A stretch of DNA of 29,544 nucleotides from an uncultured Collinsella sp. (GTDB taxonomy: Bacteria; Actinomycetota; Coriobacteriia; Coriobacteriales; Coriobacteriaceae), in NCBI GenBank assembly GCA_902491055.1, contig CABUGI010000014.1, positions 1 to 29,544 on the forward strand, given 5' to 3'. Each line of letters starts with the position of its first letter. Positions within the stretch are counted from its first letter, which is position 1. The notes under the pieces are model-generated. The model was given only the letters and a program-made list of their open reading frames with translations. It was not told the origin of the DNA and made no database searches. Position numbers and translations under genes: made by a program. Positions 23,054 through 29,544 of this stretch are shown here, in pieces.

Positions 23054-23779
23054 TTAAACAGGCTTCTTGTTGAGAATCACGCCGTTGGTGGTGTAGCCCA
23101 TGCGGTCAAGCGCCTCGAGAGCAGCGGCTCCCTCGGCTTCTTTCTTTGAGGAGCCGGAGCCGCGACCCTGACGGATGCCATCGATCAAAACCACGGCGGT
23201 AAAGGTGGGCGCATGCGCCGGGCCCTCGGAGCCAACGAGCTTGTACGCCGGGGGCTCGTGACCGTCGGCTTGCACACACTCCTGCAAAAACGACTTGGGG
23301 TTCGCAGGATGCTCGGCACGCTCGGAAGCCAAATGCGGCTTAAGCGTACGGTGAATGAACTCCGCCGCGGCATCCCAGCCGGCATCCAGGTACAGCGCTC
23401 CCACGAGCGACTCGTAGACGTTCTCGAGGGCCGAATGCAGGCCGCGCGCACCGGTACCGGTCTCGGAGGCACCAAAGATGATGATGTCGTCGATGCCCAG
23501 CTCGTGAGAAACCTCGGACAGCGTAGCACCCGAGACAAGCGACACCTTCAGGCGCGTGAGCTTGCCCTCGTCAAACTCCGGATAGGACTCAAACAGGGAG
23601 CGTGCGACCACAGCGCCCAAAATGGAATCGCCCAAGAACTCAAGGCGCTCATAGCTGGCAGAAACCGGCTGGCCCTCGACTGCCGAGGGATGCGTGAGTG
23701 CCGCGCGCAGCAGCACCTTATTATTGAACTCATGGCCCAGGATTTCCTGGGCGCGCGTAAGTCGGTCGGATAAAGCCAA
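23054..23779 (-). CDS. rnc: Ribonuclease III, 241 aa
   Basis: Double-strand-specific endoribonuclease for rRNA and other processing. The catalytic domain carries YERLEFLGDSIL (E47 and D51 as metal ligands) and, near 117-132, LENVYESLVGALYLD with E123. The residue matching E. coli Asp114 reads Asn120. The double-stranded RNA-binding domain occupies about 160-230 (PKSFLQECVQADGHEPPAYK, then GSGSSKKEAEGAAALEALDR). The start is TTG at 23779, chosen because AAGGAGG, located in the end of acpP, is eight bases upstream. Only 3 bp separate it from acpP. The acpP-rnc-smc order is classical in Gram-positive bacteria. Confidence 0.93.
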   Translation of the reverse strand: MALSDRLTRAQEILGHEFNNKVLLRAALTHPSAVEGQPVSASYERLEFLGDSILGAVVARSLFESYPEFDEGKLTRLKVSLVSGATLSEVSHELGIDDIIIFGASETGTGARGLHSALENVYESLVGALYLDAGWDAAAEFIHRTLKPHLASERAEHPANPKSFLQECVQADGHEPPAYKLVGSEGPAHAPTFTAVVLIDGIRQGRGSGSSKKEAEGAAALEALDRMGYTTNGVILNKKPV

Positions 23780-23782
23780 GAC

Positions 23783-24025
23783 TTAGGCCTCCTTGGCAGC
23801 TTCGATAGCGTCGACGGCGTCGGCGACAGAGTTGAGCGAGAGCAGGGTCTCGTCATCGATCTCGAGGTTGAACTCGTCCTCGATAGCCGTAACCAGCTGC
23901 AGGCGCTCGAGCGAGTTGGCATCGAGGTCGTCAAAGGTGGTCTCCTCGCTAATTTCGGCAACATCGACGCCCAGAACGTCAGCAGCGACCTCGGCGATCT
24001 TGTCGAAGATTTCGGAGCGGTCCAT
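23783..24025 (-). CDS. acpP: Acyl carrier protein, 80 aa
   Basis: Carrier of acyl intermediates in fatty-acid synthesis via 4'-phosphopantetheine. It is a small, strongly acidic four-helix protein. The prosthetic serine is S38 in LDANSLERLQLV; the usual DSL reads NSL. The start at 24025 has AGAGGA six bases upstream; longer open sequence upstream is non-coding. It is preceded by a 22-bp palindrome and followed at once by rnc. PlsX immediately upstream uses acyl-ACP, so neighbours and function agree. Confidence 0.93.
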   Translation of the reverse strand: MDRSEIFDKIAEVAADVLGVDVAEISEETTFDDLDANSLERLQLVTAIEDEFNLEIDDETLLSLNSVADAVDAIEAAKEA

Positions 24026-24061
24026 AGCGCTTCCTCTCATAGTGCATGAATACCAAAAGAA

Positions 24062-24083
24062 TGGTACCGCCCGGGCGGTACCA
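24062..24083. promoter_or_regulatory. Perfect 22-bp palindrome between plsX and acpP
   Basis: Self-complementary, centred on CCCGGG, with each half TGGTACCGCCC. On the minus strand it is followed by ATTCTTTTGG, so it may fold as a terminator or attenuator before acpP; as DNA it could be an operator. A -10-like TAGAAT (minus strand of about 24099-24104) lies just upstream of it. Confidence 0.6.
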
Positions 24084-24149
24084 AGACACGGTTCTGATTC
24101 TACCCCACGGCGTGCACCGCGAAGCACATAACAGCGCTCTAACTCGCTC

Positions 24150-25169
24150 TTATAAAACGATACCATCCATAGAGTTGGCGACGTTCTCGACCAGTCCGGC
24201 GCGCACGGCTTCGGCCGCCGCGAGCGTACCGTTTTTAACAGCCTCGACCGAGGTGGCGCCATGACCGATCAGGACCACGCCGCGCAGGCCCAGAAGAATC
24301 GCGCCGCCCTTGGCGTCGCCAGAGAGCTTGGCCTTAATCTCGCGCATCTGCTTTTTAATGAGCAGCGCGGCGATCTTGGTGCCGAGCGATGACATAAAGA
24401 CGCCCTTGAGCTCCTGTAGCAAAAACTTGGCAGCACCCTCGGTGGCCTTGAGCGCAATATTGCCCGACATGCCATCGGCAACGACGACATCGAAGTTACC
24501 TGAGGTGATGTCCGTTCCCTCGCAGTTACCAACAAAGCCGGGAACGGCGGCTTTCATGGCCGGGAAGCAGGCCTTGGTAAAGTTGGAGCCCTTCTCGTCC
24601 TCGGTGCCGTTGGCAAGCAGGCCCACGCGGGGATGCTCGATGCCCAGGACGACGCGGGCATAAGCACTACCCATCTGGGCAAAACGTACCATGTCATCGA
24701 CCTCGACATCGGGGTTGGCGCCCATATCGCACAGCACCGTCAGACCGCCGGCGCGATTGGGTAGCGCATTGGTCAGACAGGGGCGCACCGGCTGCTTCTT
24801 GCCTTCGGCCTGAAACCTAAACGGCGTCACGTAGGCGGTGGCAGCGGCGGTCATGGCGCCGGTGGAGCCGGCAGAGAAAAACGCGTCCGCATTACCCTTC
24901 TTGATGGCACGACACGACAGCACGATCGACGACTTGCGTTTAGTCATCACGGCGCGAATGGGATCGTCATCCATGGCGATAACGTCAGGTGCCTCAAGGG
25001 CCTCAACACGTGCATGGGAAGCGGCAAAAGGGTTGACGATTTCGGCGGGGCCAGCTGCCAAGACCTCGATATCGGGATCGGCGGCAAGCGCAGCCTCGAT
25101 ACCATCGAGAACAACCTGAGGTTTCTCGTCTCCGCCCACAACGTCTACACAAACGCGAACGTTACTCAT
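24150..25169 (-). CDS. plsX: Phosphate acyltransferase PlsX, 339 aa
   Basis: Converts acyl-ACP to acyl-phosphate, the substrate of PlsY in phospholipid synthesis; a peripheral membrane enzyme. Recognisable blocks are VCVDVVGGDEKP (family MGGD), SAGSTGAMTAAATAYV, VLCDMGANPDVEVDDMVRFA, GLLANGTEDEKGSNFTK and DVVVADGMSGNIALKATEG. Length is normal. The start at 25169 has AAGGAG seven bases upstream; ATG at 25175 is too close to that site. It sits between rpmF and acpP, the usual order, with a weak terminator before it and a palindrome after it. Confidence 0.95.
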   Translation of the reverse strand: MSNVRVCVDVVGGDEKPQVVLDGIEAALAADPDIEVLAAGPAEIVNPFAASHARVEALEAPDVIAMDDDPIRAVMTKRKSSIVLSCRAIKKGNADAFFSAGSTGAMTAAATAYVTPFRFQAEGKKQPVRPCLTNALPNRAGGLTVLCDMGANPDVEVDDMVRFAQMGSAYARVVLGIEHPRVGLLANGTEDEKGSNFTKACFPAMKAAVPGFVGNCEGTDITSGNFDVVVADGMSGNIALKATEGAAKFLLQELKGVFMSSLGTKIAALLIKKQMREIKAKLSGDAKGGAILLGLRGVVLIGHGATSVEAVKNGTLAAAEAVRAGLVENVANSMDGIVL

Positions 25170-25186
25170 AAACATGCTCCTTATAC

Positions 25187-25216
25187 AAAAATGGCCGACT
25201 CATTGAGCCGGCCATT
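25187..25216 (-). terminator. Weak terminator or attenuator between rpmF and plsX
   Basis: A 12-bp stem (25190-25201 with 25205-25216), loop of three. The only non-Watson-Crick pair is G-U on the minus strand. It is followed there by a short T-run (TTTTG). It may lower plsX expression relative to rpmF rather than stop transcription fully. Confidence 0.55.
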
Positions 25217-25256
25217 GTGGTTCCATTTGGAACGGCATCGCATCCAGAGTATACCG

Positions 25257-25436
25257 TTACTCGGTAACGATAACCTCGCGGTCCTTGTAGAAACCGCAGC
25301 TGGGGCACACGTGGTGCGGAAGCTTAACAGCGCCGCAACGGGGGCACGTGGACTGAGCCGCAGCCGAGATCTTCATGTTGGCGGAACGACGGGTGTGAGT
25401 GCGGATACGACCCTGCTTTTGTTTAGGTACGGGCAT
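25257..25436 (-). CDS. rpmF: 50S ribosomal protein L32, 59 aa
   Basis: Small zinc-binding protein of the large ribosomal subunit. It begins MPVPKQKQGRIRTHTRRS and has two cysteine pairs, CPRC (31-34) and CPSC (44-47), with HHV between them, which marks the zinc-containing form. The start has AAGGAAGG five bases upstream. It lies between the DUF177 gene and plsX, the standard bacterial arrangement. It ends 88 bp before plsX with a hairpin between them. Confidence 0.97.
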   Translation of the reverse strand: MPVPKQKQGRIRTHTRRSANMKISAAAQSTCPRCGAVKLPHHVCPSCGFYKDREVIVTE

Positions 25437-25500
25437 AGTGACCTTCCTTATGAACTATCCAGTGTGGCGATTACGCGCAAGTAGCGATACTACCACAGTT

Positions 25501-26055
25501 TTACTCGTCAAGCTTGAGATTCTTCAATGCTGCAAATGGATTTTCCGTGGCCTCGGCCCATTCGGCCTCGGCTTGGGCAGCACAATCACATTGCTCGACG
25601 TTGAGATTGCAACCGCAAGTGGGGCACAGACCGCGGCAATCGGGCTTGCAGAGCACCACGAACGGCGTGTCCATGACGACGGCGTCGTTGATGGGCTCAC
25701 CCAGATCGACGATGCGGTCCTCACCCAGGAGCTCGTAGCCGTCCTCGTAGGCCTCGGGATCCTCGGGCTCCTCAAAGAGGTAGAACTCCTCAATCTCGCC
25801 AGCGATATCAAACGAGGCGGGCTCCAGGCAACGGTCGCACTCGCCGGTGGCATGCGCGCGAACCATACCCGTGAGCAAGACACCGGTACCGGCATTGGTA
25901 AAGACAACGTCGTAGTCAATACCGTCCTGTAGCTGGTACTCCTTCTCGCCCACCGTGTACGTGGCGACATCGACCTTACCGGTCAGCGGATACGAATCTC
26001 CAGGAAACTCGAGCTGCTCGGAAAGATCGACGGTAACGCTCGGGAACTCAGCCAT
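25501..26055 (-). CDS. yceD: DUF177/YceD-family protein, 184 aa
   Basis: Member of the family implicated in accumulation of 23S rRNA and normally paired with rpmF. The N-terminal part is mostly beta, with TGECDRCLEP near 80. An acidic middle follows (FEEPEDPEAYEDGYELLGED). The C-terminus carries the conserved CKPDCRGLCPTCGCNLN cysteine cluster, probably zinc-binding, plus extra CDC downstream. ATG overlaps the upstream stop (TAATG), so it depends on coupling; its own ribosome-binding site is weak. Function is inferred from the family and position. Confidence 0.85.
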   Translation of the reverse strand: MAEFPSVTVDLSEQLEFPGDSYPLTGKVDVATYTVGEKEYQLQDGIDYDVVFTNAGTGVLLTGMVRAHATGECDRCLEPASFDIAGEIEEFYLFEEPEDPEAYEDGYELLGEDRIVDLGEPINDAVVMDTPFVVLCKPDCRGLCPTCGCNLNVEQCDCAAQAEAEWAEATENPFAALKNLKLDE

Positions 26056-26552
26056 TACCACTGACCATTCTGTTGGGCGGCACCCTCGTTGAGCTGCTGA
26101 CGGCAACGGGTAACGGTGCCGGTCAGGCTCTTAAGGTTCTCCTCCAGGTGCGTAAAGACCTGCTCTGCGTAGTCCTCGGCGGCATAACGCGTCTCGCGCT
26201 CGTACTGCTGGGCACGATCGCGGATGTCGTCGGCCTGCTGCTGCGCAAGGCGGACGATCTCCTGCTCACCGGCAATGGTGAGGGCCTGCTGCTGAGCGTC
26301 AGCGATGATGGAATCGGCCTGAGCGGCGGCGGAAGCCATAAGCTCCTCGCGCTCCTTAAGGATACGGCGGGACTTCTGCCACTCCTCGGGATAGCTCATG
26401 CGGATCTCGTCGAGGATGTTGAAGAACACGTCGGCGTCGATGACCTTGAACTGAGCGTTCTTGCCGAAAGGCGGCTTGGCTTCCTCGATCAGCCCTTCGA
26501 GCTCATCGACCAAGCTGACGATCCTATCGCCAGGAAAATTCTCGCCCGGCAT
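26055..26552 (-). CDS. Coiled-coil protein of unknown function, 165 aa
   Basis: Soluble, charged and largely helical. A short N-terminal region (VSLVDELEGLIEEAKPPFGK, then DADVFFNILDEIRMSYPEEW) leads into a long coiled coil (about 65-155) rich in Ala, Gln, Glu and Arg, with repeats such as QQQALTIAGEQEIVRLAQQQ. It resembles the coiled-coil parts of ATP synthase subunit b or DivIVA-like proteins, but has no membrane helix, and I cannot assign a function. The start at 26552 has AAAGGAG five bases upstream. It is coupled to the DUF177 gene and sits between coaD and ribosomal genes. Confidence 0.8.
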   Translation of the reverse strand: MPGENFPGDRIVSLVDELEGLIEEAKPPFGKNAQFKVIDADVFFNILDEIRMSYPEEWQKSRRILKEREELMASAAAQADSIIADAQQQALTIAGEQEIVRLAQQQADDIRDRAQQYERETRYAAEDYAEQVFTHLEENLKSLTGTVTRCRQQLNEGAAQQNGQW

Positions 26553-26620
26553 CCGGTCTCCTTTCATAGGTAACATATCATCGTGCTAGTTTACCACATG
26601 CCACCAGGCAATAAGAAACG

Positions 26621-27118
26621 TCACGAAAAGCGATGTTTGAGCGCTTCGACCACGTTGGACGGGACAAACGTCGATACGTCACTGCCGAGCGAGGCGATCT
26701 GGCGAACGACCGAGCTCGAGATATAGCCGTACTGCGGCGCACTCATGACAAAGATGGACTCCAGCTCGCTATCCAGGCGATAGTTAAGGTCGGCCTGCTG
26801 CAGCTCATACTCAAAGTCGGTCATGGCGCGCAGACCCTTGACCACGGCCCCCGCCCCCTGCTCACGAGCGAAGTCGACCAAGAGGCCGGTAAAGGGAAGG
26901 ACCTCGACGCCGTCGATATCACCGAGCGCCTCGCGGGCCAGCGCCACGCGCTCATCGAGCATAAACGTGGTGCCCACACCGTTTTTACCCTGCGACTCGG
27001 CAACAGCGACGATCACGCTGGGAAAGATGCGGCGGGCGCGGCGGATCACATCGATATGGCCAAACGTGATGGGATCGAAGGTGCCCGGGACGATCACGCG
27101 ATTAATAGTGTCACTCAT
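26621..27118 (-). CDS. coaD: Phosphopantetheine adenylyltransferase, 165 aa
   Basis: Penultimate step of coenzyme A synthesis: ATP plus 4'-phosphopantetheine gives dephospho-CoA. It has the nucleotidyltransferase motif GTFDPITFGH (12-21), VVKGLRAMTDFEYELQQADL, and the ATP-contacting ISSSVVRQIA near the end. Length is exact for the family. The start at 27118 has GGAGG six bases upstream and lies inside the end of rsmD (8-bp overlap). The rsmD-coaD pair is conserved in many bacteria. Confidence 0.96.
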   Translation of the reverse strand: MSDTINRVIVPGTFDPITFGHIDVIRRARRIFPSVIVAVAESQGKNGVGTTFMLDERVALAREALGDIDGVEVLPFTGLLVDFAREQGAGAVVKGLRAMTDFEYELQQADLNYRLDSELESIFVMSAPQYGYISSSVVRQIASLGSDVSTFVPSNVVEALKHRFS

Positions 27119-27755
27119 GGGCGTCCTCCGGGGATACTGCCTCGTCATTTTCGTTAGCATCAGTGCCGCCGTCCTTGCTATCGCCGACCCAACGGAGCAG
27201 GTCGACCGAGGTAATGCCGTAGCGCTTCTCACGTACAGTCTCAAAGCCTACCGGATGCGCGCCCGCATCGGCGGCGGCATGCTCAAACAGGGCGTAAGCG
27301 CCAGACGCAAGCAGACCCTGCTGGGCCAGATTCTGCAGCAGTTCCTCGACCGGCTCGGCACCAAAAGCATAGGGCGGGTCGAGCAGGACCAGATCAAAGG
27401 GGCCGCCCGGTACACGACCGCGTGAGGCACTCGTCAGCATGTCGCCCGTGACCACGCGCCAACGCGCACGGTCACGGCAGAGCGACTCGATATTCTTGGT
27501 AATGAGCCGCGCGGCGTTGCGATCGATCTCAAACGTCGTGAGCGAGCGGGCCCCACGAGAGAGCATCTCTAACCCTAAGGCACCGGAGCCGCCAAAGGCG
27601 TCCAACACACGAACCTCGTCCAAATCGAAATCGAATGCCGACATGACCATAGATGCGCACGCCTCGCGCACGCGATCAGTCGTGGGGCGGGTGACATCGC
27701 GACCACGGGGCTCCTCGATCTTACGACCGCGCCATTCGCCGCCGATGATTCTCAT
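27111..27755 (-). CDS. rsmD: 16S rRNA (guanine(966)-N(2))-methyltransferase, 214 aa
   Basis: Methylates guanine 966 of 16S rRNA with S-adenosylmethionine. It begins MRIIGGEWRGRKI, has the SAM-binding LDAFGGSGALGLEMLSRGA (51-69) and the catalytic DPPY (126-129). The C-terminal tail (about 195-214) is acidic and probably disordered. The start overlaps the recG stop by four bases (ATGA), with AAGGAGG and GGAGG sequences upstream. Confidence 0.94.
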   Translation of the reverse strand: MRIIGGEWRGRKIEEPRGRDVTRPTTDRVREACASMVMSAFDFDLDEVRVLDAFGGSGALGLEMLSRGARSLTTFEIDRNAARLITKNIESLCRDRARWRVVTGDMLTSASRGRVPGGPFDLVLLDPPYAFGAEPVEELLQNLAQQGLLASGAYALFEHAAADAGAHPVGFETVREKRYGITSVDLLRWVGDSKDGGTDANENDEAVSPEDAHE

Positions 27756-29544
27756 CCTCCGCTGACCTCCTTAAAGATATGTCGATAACGCATGGCGACC
27801 GCGTCGCGCAAGGGACGCGTCGCCACAGAGTCAAGGTTGCAAGCATACCGCAAGAGCTCGACCGCGTCCAAATGGGCCCACTCGATCAGCTCCTCGTCGG
27901 CATCCAGGTCGACAAAGCGCAGGGTCACACCACCATGCTGGCGATAACCCAGGATCTCGCCTTCATGGCGCAGGCGCAGGTCCATCTGGGCGAGCGTAAA
28001 GCCGTCCGAGGTCTTTTCGAGCGATTGCAGACGATCTTGCGCCGCCGATGCGCCGCCGTTGCCCTTGGAGTGCGTCATGACCAGGCAGGTGCCCGACACG
28101 CTGCCACGGCCCACGCGGCCGCGCAGCTGGTGCAGAGCCGCCAAGCCAAAGCGCTCGCCGTTCTCGATGACCATAACGGTGGCGTTAGGCACGTCGACGC
28201 CCACCTCGACCACCGTAGTCGAGACGAGCACGTCGATCTCGCCACGCTTGAAGGCATCGATGACCCGATCCTTCTCCCCCGCTGGCATGCGGCCGTGAAG
28301 GCGCTCGATGGCAAGCCCCGGCAACGCCAGACGCAGGCGGTCGAGCTCGGTTGCCGTATCGTGCAGCGGCACGGGGACGGTTACGCGGCCCTCGTCGTCG
28401 CGGGCAATACCGGGCACGTCTTCCAGCTCATCGGCCGAGTCACTCGGCTCAACGAGCGGGCAAATCACGTAGGCCTGCTGACCCTTTTCATGCGCCTCAC
28501 GGATGGCGCCATAGGCGAGGTCGCGGCTCGACTCGGTGAGCACGCGTGTCAACACGCCAGCGCCAGGGACGGGCCGATGACGGATGACGCTCGTATCCAG
28601 ATCGCCGTAGACCGAAAGCGCCAGCGTACGCGGGATGGGCGTTGCCGTCATAACGAGCAGTTCGGCACCGGGGCCCTTCGCGCGCAGAGCGTTGCGCTGG
28701 CCCACACCAAAGCGGTGCTGCTCATCGATGACCACGAGCGATAGATGCTTGAACGCAACGTTATCCGAAAGCACCGCGTGGGTGCCGAAGAGCACGTTAA
28801 GCTCGCCCGATTCCAGCTGTGCATGGATGCGCTCGCGCTCTGCGGCCGGCGTGGCACCTGTCAGAAGCGCCCAGGACATGCCGGCCTGCGAGAGCAGAGG
28901 GCCGGTCTTATCGGCATATTGGCGCGCCAACACGCCCGTGGGCGCCATAACGCAGGCCTGCGTGCCGCTATCGGCAGCCACAGCCAGCGCGCAGGCGGCA
29001 ACGGCGGTCTTGCCGGTACCGACATCGCCCAGCAGCAGACGGTTCATCACGCGCCCGCCATCGCACATATCGCGCAGGATATCCTGGAACGCGGCCTCCT
29101 GCTCGTCGCTCAGCGAAAACGGCAGGGCTTGCTTGAGCGCGGCCAGGTGCTCGCCCGCGGTGTGGGCATAGGGAACAACATCGACCAGACCGCCGTCGTT
29201 GCGCAGACGCAGCGCGAGCTGCAGGTACAGGCACTCCTCGTAGGCCAAACGGCGGCGCGCAATGTCGCGCTCGGCCATACTCGAGGGAAAGTGAATCGAA
29301 CGAAGCGCACGGGCACTGCTCATGAGCTTGCGCTTTGCGCGCAGTGGTGCCGGGATGGGATCGAAGGGATTGCCGACGAGCTCAAGAGCACCGCTCACGA
29401 TGCGACGCACCCATGCCTGGCTCACGCCGTCACTTACGTAGTGGACCGGCAAAATGGTACCCGCGGCACGACCGTCCTCAAGCTTTTCAAAATGCGGCGA
29501 GGCCATCTGCTTAAAGCCGTAGGCAAACTCGACCTTGCCCATCA
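27752..29544 (-). CDS. recG: ATP-dependent DNA helicase RecG, 5' end off window
   Basis: Branch-migrating helicase that rescues stalled forks and processes recombination intermediates. The frame is open to the right edge, so the start and most of the wedge domain are missing; about 597 codons remain. Helicase motifs are motif I LLGDVGTGKTAVAACALA, motif II (DEQH) VVIDEQHRFGVGQRN, motif III TATPIPRTLALSVYGDLD, motif V VLVSTTVVEVGVDVPNA and motif VI HQLRGRVGRG. The ending HIFKEVSGG lies in the rsmD start. It is probably near the promoter-proximal end of the cluster as seen here. Confidence 0.95.
   Translation of the reverse strand, partial: MGKVEFAYGFKQMASPHFEKLEDGRAAGTILPVHYVSDGVSQAWVRRIVSGALELVGNPFDPIPAPLRAKRKLMSSARALRSIHFPSSMAERDIARRRLAYEECLYLQLALRLRNDGGLVDVVPYAHTAGEHLAALKQALPFSLSDEQEAAFQDILRDMCDGGRVMNRLLLGDVGTGKTAVAACALAVAADSGTQACVMAPTGVLARQYADKTGPLLSQAGMSWALLTGATPAAERERIHAQLESGELNVLFGTHAVLSDNVAFKHLSLVVIDEQHRFGVGQRNALRAKGPGAELLVMTATPIPRTLALSVYGDLDTSVIRHRPVPGAGVLTRVLTESSRDLAYGAIREAHEKGQQAYVICPLVEPSDSADELEDVPGIARDDEGRVTVPVPLHDTATELDRLRLALPGLAIERLHGRMPAGEKDRVIDAFKRGEIDVLVSTTVVEVGVDVPNATVMVIENGERFGLAALHQLRGRVGRGSVSGTCLVMTHSKGNGGASAAQDRLQSLEKTSDGFTLAQMDLRLRHEGEILGYRQHGGVTLRFVDLDADEELIEWAHLDAVELLRYACNLDSVATRPLRDAVAMRYRHIFKEVSGG

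Noticed and set aside
1..29544. CRISPR array, tRNA/rRNA gene, insertion sequence or prophage
   Set aside because: No regularly spaced direct repeats, cloverleaf, transposase, integrase or phage structural gene was seen on either strand.

Overview
The window looks like chromosome of a Coriobacteriia gut actinomycete, most likely Collinsella. The grounds are the high but not extreme GC, frequent GTG and TTG starts, the divergence of the proteins, and an actinobacterial order of housekeeping genes. The genus call rests on recall of gene order and protein style, not on a database search. Almost all genes lie on the minus strand, so transcription mostly runs from high to low coordinates. The only plus-strand units are a glycerol-dehydrogenase-like gene, a DUF134/NifX-like regulator and the remains of a cobalamin adenosyltransferase gene.

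Right half (about 17.1-29.5 kb): one long minus-strand housekeeping cluster, in transcription order recG (cut by the window edge), rsmD, coaD, a coiled-coil protein, a DUF177/YceD protein, rpmF (59 aa), plsX, acpP, rnc, smc, ftsY and ffh. Many joints overlap or nearly touch, as expected of an operon linking DNA repair, rRNA maturation, CoA and phospholipid/fatty-acid synthesis, chromosome segregation and SRP targeting. A weak terminator-like hairpin after rpmF and a perfect 22-bp palindrome between plsX and acpP may tune relative expression.

Middle (about 9.2-17.1 kb): the DUF134 regulator (plus) is divergent from thyA-folA-trmH (minus). Its promoter region has two TGACATATG-type palindromes 53 bp apart, and the gene has a strong internal ribosome-binding site exactly where its NifX-like half begins. 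Further left are a MATE transporter, a decayed cobO/btuR pseudogene between two intact genes, ftsH and a DUF523 gene.

Left part (about 0-9.2 kb): a glycerol-dehydrogenase-like gene (plus) is divergent from an ileS gene preceded by a complete isoleucine T-box riboswitch. The specifier AUC, acceptor bulge UGGU, antiterminator and competing terminator are all readable. After ileS comes a 400-bp gap packed with long inverted repeats, then lspA-rluD, a membrane glycosyltransferase, a small A24 prepilin-type peptidase and a dGTPase cut by the left edge.

The least ordinary items are the regulator/metal-binding fusion with its operators and internal start, the repeat-rich ileS-lspA gap (with a possible relative near 12.05 kb), the cobO remnant, and a few substitutions at normally conserved sites (RNase III, ACP, DHFR). 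No tRNA, rRNA, CRISPR array, insertion sequence or prophage was seen.
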